A DNA stretch of 64,000 nt. Origin: Seison nebaliae. Lineage: Eukaryota > Rotifera > Pararotatoria > Seisonacea > Seisonidae. Both the position numbers and the translations under genes were made by a program. Positions within the stretch are counted from its first letter, which is position 1. The number at the start of each line of letters is the position of its first letter. The notes beneath the pieces are model-generated. The model was not told the origin of the DNA and made no database searches. It was given only the letters and a program-made list of their open reading frames with translations. The DNA lies in assembly GCA_023231475.1 (NCBI GenBank), contig JALJEE010000288.1, positions 1 through 64,000 on the forward strand, read 5' to 3'. This document shows positions 46,775-61,900 of the stretch, piece after piece.

Positions 46775-48403
46775 ATGTTACGATTATATGAAAATGATGA
46801 ATATGAGAAGATGGATGAGAAAAGGAAGAGGAGAATGAAGAAATTGGATTGGCGGGAAGATTTGAAGAGAATAAAAATAATTTATAACGAGAGAATGGAG
46901 AAAGTTGAAGAATTATCAGAGAAATCATCAAACATGTATGATGAACGGACGTTTCGTGAAGGATTGACTTATCCACAAATTGAAAAATGGGAAAATATTT
47001 ATTTCATTCCAACATTCAAAGAGCGATATTATATGAAGAAGGAATTAGAAATACGAAGACTTCTCGAACAAGAAACGATGAAAACTAAATTAGAGAGAAA
47101 TAAATTCAGTTTAAATGACGGATTAATTAAAGAATATTGTAAATCGACAACGAAAGAACAATGTCTTCTAGATAAGAGAAAAGAGAATAAATATTTGCCA
47201 TGTAAGAAATTGCATTTCCATCCAATTCATCGACCGACAACTGATAGTCAATTAGGAGATTGTTCTTTTCTCAATACTTGTTTCCATAAACTCATTTGTA
47301 AATATCTTCATTATCAAATTGATTATGATAGACATCGTGATGAATCAGCCATTCCTCGAATAACTTCCAATTCCATTATTCGAACGAGTCGTATCAAAAA
47401 AGAACCATTACTTCCCCAATGGATTCAATGTGATTTGAGGACGTTGGATGTGAGTATTTTGGGGAAATTTGAAATCATTATGGCTGATCCTCCATGGGAT
47501 ATCCATATGCAATTACCATATGGTACGATGAATGATACAGAAATGATCAGTCTACAAGTACCGAAATTACAAGATGAAGGATACATTTTCTTATGGGTGA
47601 CAGGTCGAGCGATGGAATTGGGAAGAGATTGTCTCGCTAAATGGGGATATAAGATATGTAATGAAATCGTCTGGATTAAAACGAATCAATTACAGAAAAT
47701 CATTAGAACTGGTCGTACCGGTCACTGGTTGAATCATGGGAAAGAGCATTGTCTCATTGGTGTTAAAGGTGATCCTGGTGCTGATAAATTCCATCATGGT
47801 CTTGATTGTGATGTGATTGTAGCGGAAGTTCGTGCCACTTCTCACAAACCTGATGAGATTTATGCGATCGCTGAACGATTGGCACCCGGTGGAAGAAAAT
47901 TGGAGTTATTCGGACGACAACACAATATCAAACCTAATTGGTTCACTTTAGGCAATCAATTGGATGGTGTCCATATCGTTGATTTAGATATTGGGAAACG
48001 ATATCTGGAACGTTATGGTCACGTATCGGCCATGGAAGAAACGGAGAAATTACAGAAAGAAAAGGGAGAAGATGTTCCAGCCAGACAAGAAAGATATGAG
48101 AGTATGATCAATTCTCAATTCATCAAAGACGATGGACAAAATAAATCGAAAGATGTTGACGATATAAATGTTGGTAATAATGGCCATAAAATTCATAATT
48201 CCAATCCAAATTATCACACTTATCATCGTTCAATTGCCGATTATCATTATAACAAATCGGGGAATGATTATCATCATAATTCTAATACATCTTCTCAACA
48301 TCATAATAATCATCATCATCATTATTATAATAAGAATAATAAACAATCGACTGATTATCATTATTATAATCATAATTACAAAGATAAACGAACAAGATAT
48401 TAA
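46775..48403 (+). CDS. METTL3: METTL3, catalytic subunit of the mRNA m6A methyltransferase
   Basis: METTL3 transfers a methyl group from SAM to adenosine N6 in mRNA, working with METTL14. It is a single frame of 542 residues from ATG 46775. The paired CCCH zinc fingers are clear (CKKLHFHPIHRP, then GDCSFLNTCFH and CKYLHYQ, about 148-190). The catalytic DPPW is at about 238-241, followed by HMQLPYGTMND, FLWVTGRAMELGR, WLNHGKEHCL and ELFGRQHNIKPNW. The N-terminal part before the fingers is shorter than in human and does not resemble the usual WTAP-binding leader. Beyond the normal end, about 110 extra residues are rich in His, Asn, Tyr and Ser. No introns. Confidence 0.96.
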   Translation: MLRLYENDEYEKMDEKRKRRMKKLDWREDLKRIKIIYNERMEKVEELSEKSSNMYDERTFREGLTYPQIEKWENIYFIPTFKERYYMKKELEIRRLLEQETMKTKLERNKFSLNDGLIKEYCKSTTKEQCLLDKRKENKYLPCKKLHFHPIHRPTTDSQLGDCSFLNTCFHKLICKYLHYQIDYDRHRDESAIPRITSNSIIRTSRIKKEPLLPQWIQCDLRTLDVSILGKFEIIMADPPWDIHMQLPYGTMNDTEMISLQVPKLQDEGYIFLWVTGRAMELGRDCLAKWGYKICNEIVWIKTNQLQKIIRTGRTGHWLNHGKEHCLIGVKGDPGADKFHHGLDCDVIVAEVRATSHKPDEIYAIAERLAPGGRKLELFGRQHNIKPNWFTLGNQLDGVHIVDLDIGKRYLERYGHVSAMEETEKLQKEKGEDVPARQERYESMINSQFIKDDGQNKSKDVDDINVGNNGHKIHNSNPNYHTYHRSIADYHYNKSGNDYHHNSNTSSQHHNNHHHHYYNKNNKQSTDYHYYNHNYKDKRTRY

Positions 48404-48440
48404 ATAATTTCAAAATTTCTTCCAAATTTTTTAAAAATTC

Positions 48441-48468
48441 ATATATATATATATATATATATATATAA
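48441..48468. repeat. (AT)n microsatellite
   Basis: About 14 AT dinucleotides in a row, 38 bp past the METTL3 stop. Expected in AT-rich intergenic DNA. Confidence 0.9.
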
Positions 48469-48576
48469 ATTCTATTTTTCTATTAGATCATCAAAGACAA
48501 TATTAATTTATATTTAATTTTCTATTTCTTTTAATCCAAATTAGTATGATCTTAAAATAATCAGTTTGTTTTTCTA

Positions 48577-50856
48577 ATGTATCGTCGATTTGTTCGATTA
48601 TGTCTTACTCCTTCTTTATTTAATAACAATTATTCTTATCAACAACAACAACAACGGAAACAGATAATTCGATTGAATTCAGAGAAAAGAGAATTCTTTT
48701 CTATTAATCGAAAAAATGTCGTTTTTACCATTCCAAGAGCATTCTTCAAATTTTTCTTAGTATTCTCTTTTGGAGGTTGGAAGATTTTAAGAAAATAATA
48801 TCATTAAATCATCAATATCTTCATTAAACATTTAAAGGAACATTATATTTTCTTAATCAACGACTTCGTAACAAACGAGAACAAGAGAAACAACAAGGAA
48901 TATTAGACGATCCTGAAGATTATTTCGATGGATTAGATGCGAGGAAATTGACAGTGAGAGAGAAAAGATTTCTTAGATTTGCTTCTGTCAAATATGAAGG
49001 AGTTCCATATATGACACCTCTCGATTTCATCGAAGCTGTTACCGTCGATCGTCCTCGACCAAGAGTTGGACGTCGAATAGTTAATGAACGTGAAGTGAGA
49101 CGAATGCTTCGCAATACTCCTGAAACGAAAGATAATTCTAAATATTTTTTCCGCGAACTTGAAGATAATGGATTGATCTCTTATACCGAATATCTTTTCC
49201 TTCTCACCATTCTAACTAAACCACGATCTGGTTTCTCCATCGCTTTCAAAATGTTCGATGTTGACGGAAATAATATTGTGGATAAAGGTGAATTTCTCAT
49301 TTTGGAACGAGTAATGGGTGCAGGAATAGCAGAATCGAGAGAACGACGACAAGTCGCTGTGAAGGAGGCTTATAAGAAAACTGATTCAACAGGTGAAGTT
49401 GGATCTGGAATTGATGATGCTGCTAGTTTAATGATGAACAAACAAGTTCCACTAATTCAAGATGGTGGATTGAAAATGAAAATGAATCGACAAGGAGAAA
49501 TGATTGAGACAGATAAAATGAATGAGGAAAAAGAAGAAAAAGTAAAAAGTGATTATCAAACGAAAATTGCAGAGAATCAAGAAGAATCCAAATCATTTCT
49601 CTTACAAATTTATTTTAAAGTTATTAATTTCAACTTTTTCTTCTTCTTCCTCATTACATTAACATTTGATAGATAAGAAAATATTTAGAAGAAAAGAATT
49701 CTTTATTTCAATTAATTCGAAATGAAAAATTAGATGAGAAGAAAAGAAAAACAACAAATTTCAATTTGGACAGAAAGAATCTTTTATCTTTAGTTGACGT
49801 TAGTGGAAATTTGTTTTCATTCTCAAAAAAAAAGAAATTCATTTTTTCTTCTAAATCAAAGGATAATTCCATTGAAATTAATCTTCATTCGGTAAACAAC
49901 AAATTTTCATAATTTTCTTTCATCGAAATTTGTGCCCAATTTGTTTTTCCTTTTCCCACAATTTCCCGTTTCACATCTCTCACTGTAATTTTCGTTCATG
50001 AATGTTTTTTCTTGAACTTCTTCTCCCGTTCTTTGTATTCTTTTTCTGTTTATACTTCAGAAATTTTATTTTTCTGTTTAATTATTATTTCTGTTTGAGA
50101 AATTTTTATTCTCACAGATCGATAATGTTCAAGTGGAGCTTGTATATTGCCGTTAAATAGTAGTTATGTGACTAGTCATTAATTATAATTAATATTTGAT
50201 AACTAATTCATATTTCTCAACAGATTGCGGAACAAGCACAAGAGAGAACAAAGATTATCGATACAACTCTTCTCTATCATTTCTTTGGTGTCGATGGGAA
50301 TTCTTCGTTGAAATATTCTCATTTCGAAACATTCATAAATAATCTTCAAGAAGAAATTTTAGATATCGAATTTCACGAATTCTCCAAAGGCAAAGTTACT
50401 ATCTCTGAATTAGAGTTTGCAGAGATTCTCTTACGATATACGGATGTCGAAGATAGTGTTCGCGAATCAATCAAAGAACGTTTATCAACAACCATCACTT
50501 ATTCGAAGGGAATAACTTTCGATGAATTCCGTCAATTTTGTTTCATCATCAACAACATTGATGATTTCGCAACAGCTATTCGTCTCTTCTCTCATGTTGA
50601 TCGACCAATCTCTCCCAACGAGTTTCAACGAGCAGCCAAAATTACAACTGGATCATATTTAGATGATCATTTCGTTAATATAATTTTCAAGATTTTCGAT
50701 TACGAAGACGAAGGACATCTCAATCAAGACGATTTCATACGAACTATGAAGAATCGATTGAAACGAGGTTTCCGATCGAAAATTAAAGAGAATTTGGAAG
50801 GATGGGAAGGATTTCGTAAATGTCTCTATTATACAACTCGTCGTACTAGTAGTTAA
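48577..50856 (+). CDS. Mitochondrial calcium uptake protein, MICU2/MICU3-type
   Basis: MICU proteins gate the mitochondrial calcium uniporter from the intermembrane space. Exons 48577-48775, 48838-49619, 49673-49891 and 50224-50856 give 610 residues. A basic, Gln-rich import leader and a hydrophobic stretch start the protein. Then come REKRFLRFASVKYEG, YMTPLDFIEAVT and GLISYTEYLFLLTILTKP, diagnostic of MICU2/3. The first EF hand (DVDGNNIVDKGE, about 207) is canonical. The second (DYEDEGHLNQDD, about 556) is degenerate. TTLLYHFFG and KGITFDEFRQF fit MICU3 best. A charged, Lys-rich insertion of roughly 150 residues lies between the lobes. The third intron (332 nt, GTAAAC) has other possible GTT donors further left, so the end of exon 3 is uncertain. 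Confidence 0.88.
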
Positions 50857-51314
50857 GTTTTCATAAGATTTCTTATTTATTTCTACATATTTATTTCTAC
50901 ATATTTATTTTCATTTTCTGCTAACTAACATTTCTTGATGAATTATAAGTGAATTTTTTTATAATCGAAATAAATTTAATCTTTCTCATTTCATTCGACA
51001 CAACACACTATTGGAATTTCATAGAAATTTATATGTTTTACGAATTTCCTCAACCTTTCTAGCTTATCACGAGTATATCTTAAAAAAATATGTGAAACTA
51101 CTTTGAAATTAGATTAAAAATCAAATTATAAGCTCTGTATTTTATCATTTAAATGTGGAAATATATATTTGATGTATGAAGATACAACTCAATCTTTTGA
51201 ACGTCATTCTTCTCAATTTTCCATAAATTATATCGATTTAATTCAAATATTTTAATTTTGTCTTTATTTTTGATAGATTATCTAGTTTTTTCGTATTGTA
51301 ATTTCCCGAAGAAA
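50857..51314. other. Spacer between MICU gene and eL38-like gene
   Basis: It starts with a direct repeat (TTTCTACATATTTA twice, about 50879-50906). It should contain the promoter of the ribosomal protein gene. No gene is seen. Confidence 0.5.
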
Positions 51315-51744
51315 ATGGTTAGAAAATTTTGTTTGTCATTTCTATTATCTTTTTCAGCCGAAACAATTGAAAGAATGGAAGAAAATGGTTCAATTGATCA
51401 ACGAACGTGATTCATCAGGTAGAAATTTACATTCCAATAATTTATCTTATCTCTCACTATTCTCATTAGGAATCCTTTACTTGAAAGGTGGTGGTGTCCA
51501 CAAGTTCAAGGTGCGAAGTGGCAAATATTTATTCACTTTCAAAACCACATCAAAGAAAGTTGCCAATGATATCCAAACGGTAATCACTTCCGGTTCATTC
51601 ACTATTTTTCTCTCCAGCTTTCAATTCTCTTTCCAAAATAATTTTCAGGAAATCGAAAATATAAAACAATTCAAGCAAAACGTATCCGACGTAATTAATT
51701 TTATTGTTGAAATAAGAATGTTTTTTTTTCTTCAAATTAAATAA
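51315..51744 (+). CDS. RPL38: Ribosomal protein eL38 (RPL38)-like, divergent
   Basis: eL38 is a small protein of the cytosolic 60S subunit. The first coding exon is just the ATG (51315-51317). A 40-nt intron (GTTAGA...CAG) leads to 51358-51418, then 51470-51579 and 51649-51744. The start MPKQLKEWKKMVQLINERDSS and the core VHKFKVRSGKYLFTF match the eL38 pattern (KFKVR and YL-aromatic-T). The remainder is far less conserved than expected for a ribosomal protein. The last exon (EIENIKQFKQN and on) would make the protein 89 residues instead of about 70, so its end is doubtful; an alternative acceptor at 51617 gives a shorter tail. A small fast-evolving RNA-binding protein is the alternative. Confidence 0.55.
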
Positions 51745-52099
51745 AACGAAAAATTTCCAAATTCTTAAATTGTTGTTGTTTTTAGTTTGAATTAAATTCT
51801 GTCTTTAAATTAATTTCGTATTATTTTCATCTTTTTATGATGAAATAATGAGAATAAATTTGTCAATTCATTCACCATTCTACTGGAATCCTCTTATATT
51901 TTTCAAGAAAAAATAAAAATTAGTTGAAAGAAATTTTGAGAGTATTTTAGAGGTTTGTGGAATTGAAGAATTAGCTGAGAAAGTTATTTTATAATCTATC
52001 CCACATCATTACTACATGGCGTTCTCGATATAAATGTTCTTCTCATTTAATTTTTTAGCGAGAAATTTAGTACAGAAAATCCCACAAAACATAAAGAAA
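51745..52099. other. Spacer upstream of CARS1
   Basis: It contains the CARS1 promoter. No gene or repeat is seen. Confidence 0.5.
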
Positions 52100-54538
52100 A
52101 TGAAAACTCTTCAAGTTCTCAATAGTTTGTCGAAGTCAAAAGTTTTTATTCTTTTCTTTCTTTTGATCATTTTATTTGATTGATAGGAAGAATTTATTCC
52201 TAGAAATGGAAATAAAGTTTATTGGTATTCTTGTGGACCAACTGTCTACGATCAGGCACATATGGGTCATGCTCGCTCTTACATCACTTTCGATATTATT
52301 CGACGAATAATGTCTGATTATTTCTCTTACAATATCGTATATTGTATGAATATTACAGATGTGGATGATAAAGTTCCATTTATTTGATCTATAGAAAATT
52401 TAATTAATTTATTGATCAATTTAAGATTATTAAAAATTCGAGGAAAAGTCTTCTTTGGAGAAGTTTTCGGAAGGAAACGAAAATTGAGAAAATTAAAGAA
52501 ACTTTAGAAAATGCAATTAAAGTTATTATTTTGAAATTCCTATTAATATAATTTGAGTTTATTAGAATTTCGAGGAGAAATTAACTAGTAATGAAGATGA
52601 TGCTTTGAAAAAGTTTAGACGAAATTGTATCGAAATTGGGAAAGATCTTTTAAAATCTGAGAATTTTGTTCATTTCTAAATATCTTCTCATAATTTTTAT
52701 TTCAATAATTCCAGAATGAAATGGAGAAAGTGAAAGATATTGTCGCTGAATATTTAGACGATATATTCGGTCAGACGACACAGATTGACAACGAGAAGAT
52801 GTTGGAATATCCGAAAATTTATGAAAAGGAATTTTTCGAGAATATGAAAAAATTGAACGTTAAAATTAAAATTTTTTTTTTAAAAAATAAAAATTTCTGC
52901 AGGTTTTGCCACCCGATCACTTGACACGTGTGAGTGAATATATCGAAGAAAATATCGATTTTATAAAACGAATTATCGATAATGGATATGGTTATGAATC
53001 GAATGGATCAGTTTATTTTGATACAATGAAATTTGAGAATTCTCCAAATCATACATATCTCAAATTAGTGACTAGTGCTAGAGGTAATTTAGATCTGTTG
53101 GCGGAAGGTGAAGGACAATTGATTGATCTAAATGTTGAGAAAAGAAACGTTCAAGATTTTGCTTTATGGAAAGCATCAAAACCAGGAGAACCAAAATGGT
53201 CTTCGCCATGGGGAGTTGGTCGACCAGGTTGGCATATCGAATGTTCGGCGATGGCCGATAGTATTTTCGGAAAAGAGATTGATGTTCATTCTGGAGGAGT
53301 CGATTTGAAATTTCCTCATCATGACAATGAAATCGCTCAAAGTGAAGCTGCTAATAATTCAGATAATTGGTGTAATTATTTCTTACATAGCGGTCATCTC
53401 CATATCGAAGGTCGGAAGATGTCGAAATCATTAAAGAATTTCGTTACAATTAATGAAGCACTCGCTAAATATTCATATCGAACCATTCGTCTATTATTTC
53501 TTCTTCATCCATGGAATGATAGTTTAGATTTCTCAAATGATTCTATGTTAATGGCAATCGAATATGAGAAAAGTTTCCAAGAATTATTCGATCGATCAAT
53601 CGATATCTTCCGTCAGAATAATCATGAAAAATTATTGATCGATGGATGTGATGGATTATTTCCAGGATATAAAATGAAAAAATTGAATAAAATTGAGTTG
53701 AATCTTATGAAAGAATTCGAAGAATTGTCATCAGAAACTGATCAATTTTTATGTGACAATTTCAATACGAGAAATATCCTGTTATCTTTCAAGAATCAAT
53801 TAAATTCCATCAATCGATATTTGGGATCGACAATCGATAACGAAATTGATTTTTTCCTTCTTTATAAATTTGTTGTATATTTCACTCAAATATTCAACAT
53901 TTTCGGATTAAATGATCGAAAGATAAAAATTGGATTTTCTTCTTCCAAATCAACAGAACAATCATCCACTTCTGATTGTATGTATCCAACAGCATTCGCT
54001 TTAGGCAAATTCCGAGAATCTATTCGGAATATAGCTAAAAAAAATCAAGAAGAATTATTGAAGGAATGTGATCTTTTACGTGACGATGTCTTACCATCAT
54101 TAGGAATTGTTTTGGAAGATAAATCATTAACTACAGGATCATCTTTCGTTATTAAATTGAAAGATCCGGAAGAGATATTGAAAGAGAATGAAGCAAAAAA
54201 ACAAGTTTTTCATAATGAATTTCTTATAAAACTTTCTAATTTTCTTTCAGGCCGAAATCGAAAAAAAATTAGCCCAAATCAAATTGAAAGAAGAGAAAGA
54301 TAAGCAAAATTCTGTTAACCCAAAAACGATGTTCCTTTCAATGACTGATAAATATTCGGAATTCGATGAAAACGTTCGAAATATATTTTTCTATTCTTCA
54401 ACTTAACTTTTATTCATTTTTTAGGGATTACCATCGAAATTGGTGAACGGTGAAAAAATTAGTGAGAGTCAATTGAAGAAATTGAAGAAACAACAAAATT
54501 TACAATTGAAACGATTTGAAAAATTTCAATCTAGTTGA
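52100..54538 (+). CDS. CARS1: Cytosolic cysteinyl-tRNA synthetase (CARS1)
   Basis: This class I synthetase charges tRNA-Cys. Eight exons, 52100-52141, 52187-52372, 52426-52521, 52566-52667, 52715-52858, 52903-54204, 54251-54373 and 54425-54538, give 702 residues. After [16 protein letters not shown] comes the zinc-ligand and HIGH region ([17 protein letters not shown]), with HMGH standing for HIGH. The insertion domain ends in [21 protein letters not shown] and HHDNE give further zinc ligands, and KMSKS is at about 362. The C-terminal [19 protein letters not shown] matches animal cytosolic enzymes, not the mitochondrial one. All seven introns (44-53 nt) begin GTT. Confidence 0.96.
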
Positions 54539-54677
54539 AGTTTCGGATTAATAATTTTATCAGAACATTTTCCTTATGACGAATGAATAGTGATTTTATC
54601 GAATAAATTTAATTTATTAAGGGAAAATTTCGAATTTTTATTATTCTTTAATAAATTTTAACAAAATTCTTCAATGT

Positions 54678-55345
54678 TTATGATTCGACAACTGGGCCTT
54701 TACTGGACACGTAAATACCATCCAAAAACTTTCTGATATCCTTGTTTCGTACGAGTGCCGATTGGTGAACCAAAGCTGCACATCGAGAAACGGCTTCAAC
54801 ATCATTTCCTTTCAGATGAAGTTCGTTGTTAGCAGCTGATGGATTTGAGATCTCGACACCAGGCATCATTTTGACTTCACGTAAATGTTTCTCTCCCAAA
54901 AAGTTTCTGACATTGACTGTATCCGTTTTCGTTGATGACATCATAACGGTGATGGGGAAATGAGCATATACTGCTTTCATCTTATAACAGAATCCTATTA
55001 AATTGAAAAATAATTTGAAGATATAAAGTAGATAGGAACCTTCAGTAACTCCTTTGAACATATTCTGAATATGGGAACAACATGTTCGAATCGTAGCGAT
55101 CTCTTTCTTGGTACCAAACCATTTCTCAATCACAATATTATTGCCATGTCTCTTAATATTGACATTCGAATGTTTGAATGATCGTTTCAATTTGCCTCTC
55201 GGTCCTTCTACTTCAACAACTCGGCACTTGACATTTACTTTGACTGAAATAGTTAAATGAACAAATTCTAATTTTTGTTTAAAAGTGAATAAGAAGAACC
55301 TCCTTTTGGAATCTCGATTGATTGACAATTTACAACGTCTTTCAT
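54678..55345 (-). CDS. RPL9: Ribosomal protein uL6 (RPL9)
   Basis: RPL9 is a protein of the cytosolic large ribosomal subunit. Exons 55345-55300, 55243-55040 and 54994-54678 give 188 residues, near the usual 190-192. The N-terminus MKDVVNCQSIEIPKG is followed across the junction by VKVNVKCRVVEVEGPRGKLKR. Then come KKEIATIRTCCSHIQNM, KMKAVYAHFPI, VRNFLGEK, PGVEIS and NKDIRKFLDGIYVSSKG. The introns are 56 and 45 nt with donors GTTCTT and GTTCCT. Tail to tail with CARS1, 139 bp between stops. Confidence 0.96.
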
Positions 55346-56021
55346 TTTCTTTACTTTTGAAATTTAAGAAAAACTATTTATTTCTAAAGGAAGAAATTTA
55401 GGAATTAATAATTGGATGGAAGATATAAAATATCAATGGGTTCACACAAAATATTCTCCACATTTTACTGTTGTTGTTTGAATATTTGTAATTTAAAAAT
55501 TTTGAAAATTTTTTTTCGTACTGTCACAATTTCCTTTTTTTTGTTTAGCAGTTGTAAAGAATGTTAGAAAGAATAAAGCTACTCAATGAATGATCTAATA
55601 CTTCTCTAACATTATCAAAATAAATGTTTTAGACACTCTTATTACATTAGTTAAAGATGAATTATTTAGATAATATAATTCCATTTTATTCAATTTAAAA
55701 TAAATTATTAGATGAAATGAATAAAGAAATCGAAGGAAAAATGAAATAAATAAAATAAAGGTAGAGTAGAAATCCAGGAGAGAACATGATATGAAATATA
55801 AAATATTTTGGGAGAGAATATCAATAATACTTTAAGAATTATTCGAATGAACAATAAATAAATTGGGGATTGATTGATACAGTTCAATAAAATGATGCAA
55901 GTAAAATATGAATTCTTTTTCGTATATAATGTCGAATTCACTATGTCGAATGATCATTGGGATGGAAAAAGAAATATAAAAAATATTAAAGCTGGTAAAT
56001 GAGATGATTGTAGAGAAATGA
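55346..56021. other. Spacer between EBF 3' end and RPL9 start
   Basis: It holds the RPL9 promoter and the EBF 3' UTR. Long A/T tracts; no gene. Confidence 0.5.
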
Positions 56022-58925
<2,904 letters not shown>

Positions 58926-61900
58926 GCTGTGCTATATCTAATAATTCTTTTGGGGAAGAAATGGAAAATGATAAGAATAGTTTGAAAGAAATTTCTGATA
59001 AAATATTAGTTAATAGATGAAAAGTCAGATGAATTAGTTAGTCGTATCTATCATCATTGAGGCGTTGAATGAATGGAATGGAATGGATGTTGGAAGAGAT
59101 GGAAGATAATATGAAGAAAGTAGATAATTATAAATAGAATGTAAGTGAAAACATTTGCATAATATAATTAAAAGAAAGAAAGTTATTGTGTTTCGTTTAT
59201 TAAAGATTGGGAATTAGCATATAATAATAATTATGGTCACAAAGAGGTAGAGGCGAATATACTTAAAACTTGTGCATATTCTATTAAAACTAATGAATTT
59301 ATAATAAGCTTATCAGGGAAGAGGTTGTTGGAAGAAACGGTAGAAAAGCTGGTGAAGAAGAAGGGGTTGAATTAGAATGAATGTAGGAACCGTTCAAAAT
59401 TTTAATATAATATATTGATGACAATATGGGACGGTGTATTTGATGAAATATTGATGAGATCGAAAAAAGACAATTAGAAAACTAAAAGGCAAATATAAAA
59501 TGCACAATGACGAAGATGTTAAAGAAGGAAAGTTATTGATTCATTTTCATCAATTCTCTCGAGATGAACTACTTCTCATCTATAATCATATTGCAAACGA
59601 ATAATATTGGTGCATTGCATCTGCACAAATGGAATGTGTCTCTAAGTAAAAACATTTAATTGAACTGTTTCATCTTTCTGTTCTCCGATAGAGTTATGGT
59701 GCGAAAATTCCTTTCATTGATAATTTAATTAACTTCTCAATTGACATTCCTCCTCCTTCTTCCCCCACCCGAAAATCCTCATTAGTTTTTAATAAATTTC
59801 TCCAAAAATGCATTTGATAAGAAATTATCGTTATCATCATCAGCATCATCAGTGTCCGTCTCTAGTGAGACATGAGAACTATGAGCCTAATGAGAAGACA
59901 AATGGGAAAGGATTAATCGACAGTTCACTTTCTAGCGAATATTCTCACATCTAGTTCGTATTCCCTAGTTCTACGCTTTGCCATATTCGTCGTTAGTTGC
60001 CTTGTATATGTTGGCACTTCGGAAAAAATTGGAAGTTAGAAAGAAGAAAACGAAGACGAATAAATGGGAAGAAGTAGTGCGGGTAAAGTAGAGGAGAAGA
60101 AGCAGAAAATAAGAATGATGAAGAATGAGGCAAATAAGATGTGCGAACTCCCATAGGAATGGCGCCAAGCGTAATTATATGAATAGTGAAATCGAAACTC
60201 TTCGGTCTTATCGGAGAATGAATGAAAAAGGAATTTTGAAATGACGATCAAAATATTGATAATAAAATGATGTTTTGACGATATGTGCTTCTCAGATATA
60301 ATTTCAATTAGATTTCATTATGCCTCTCCCATCTTCAGTCTTCCTCCAATTTACAATGCCTTCTTTCTCTTCCTCACCTATTCTTCTCCTTCCTTAGATT
60401 GAATGTTATCGAATGATAACGTTTGTCGGTGAAAACCGGAGAATGGCACATGGAAAAACAACATTGCGATCATTCCGCTACTCATATAACAGGATCATTC
60501 TGACGATTTTTTTTCTATGCATATGCCTCTGACGAATGAGTTGTGATCGATCATTTATGCAGTCGTACCCAGTCATTCGTTGCTTCTCCTGTCACAACGA
60601 GAGAAAAGGAATAACAGACTGACAAAAAAATTAAATTTGTAATTGAATGACAAGAATTTTTCAATTCCACCCTCCGTCTACCTGATGATGATAAATGATA
60701 TTCAAATTGATCGATAAGCAATTTATTTGAATAATACAACTCAATAATAATATCATTAAGTTGATAAGGTCTGATTTGAAAATTGAAGTGAAATAATTGA
60801 ACTGTAAATTTGAAATTTAATTTTTGAAGGAGAAGAAAATTTGATTAAGATTTGATAAAAAGTAAAGTTAAATAATACGTTAGGGAATGAGATAGTTGGT
60901 CATGAGAGTTACCTAACGAAATACCATGACCGCATTACTACCAAATAGTTCCCCAAAGAATAGGGTAGAAGAGAAATGGACCTAATCCTCCACTGTTTTG
61001 TTCCCAAGTTGTAGAGCGATTAGGGAAAAGCAATAAGGGAATACTATCATTCCAACGTAGCAACAACATTAAGGAGAATGTTTATGAATGAAAATCATGC
61101 AACAGTTTCTCATCCACCATCATCTATTGAATGAATGAACAGAATGAAAGGAAGATTTGGTGAGGAGAAACATGAAAATGAACAGATTTGTTGAACGAGT
61201 CGTTAATATTGGGACATCATGTCAACGATCCGATAGATTATTATTCTGTCTTTCACATTGATCAACATGAATTATGAGTAGAAACACACGAAAATTAATT
61301 GATATAATCATAATCACATGGTTGTATATCTGGGAGAGAAATGATAAAACAAAAAAAACTTTTTCTATTATCAGCGAGAATAATGGACGAATTCGCTTAT
61401 AAATACGAGAACGGATGCTCCTCTTTTTCTATAGAAATGTGTAGTAGATAATAATAACTCTCGTGTACTATGCATATTGCGACTGAACAATTGTGACAAA
61501 GTAAAAGAAAATCAGCATAGAAGGGAAATATGAAGGTGAGACAATGATAAGCATATGGTCGAGAGATAAATTTTTCAATTTACTATTCATTCATTCATTC
61601 TTTCGCTCACTGACTATTTCTCATCTAGAAATTATAATGTGAGCTAATTGAATAAATTAAAGTCTTCCCAAAAAGCGAATTGGTCGCGACAATCGTCTTC
61701 TTTCCTATTGGCTTTTCTTCATCTTTCTTTCAAATTTTGACGCCTGCACACAACTTAACTTGACAGTTCAGCCGATATTCTCACGGAATATCAACTGTGC
61801 TCTTTTCAATTCACTCTTATCACACGTTCACCCATTCACACATTAAACCACGATGACGATATGACTGTCCTTTCTCACCGCAACCAATCAATAAAGTAAA

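Noticed and set aside
48577-48798. 73-codon frame as a separate small gene
   Set aside because: Its first 199 nt are exon 1 of the MICU gene (import leader and hydrophobic stretch), spliced at a GTTGGA donor; the rest is intron.
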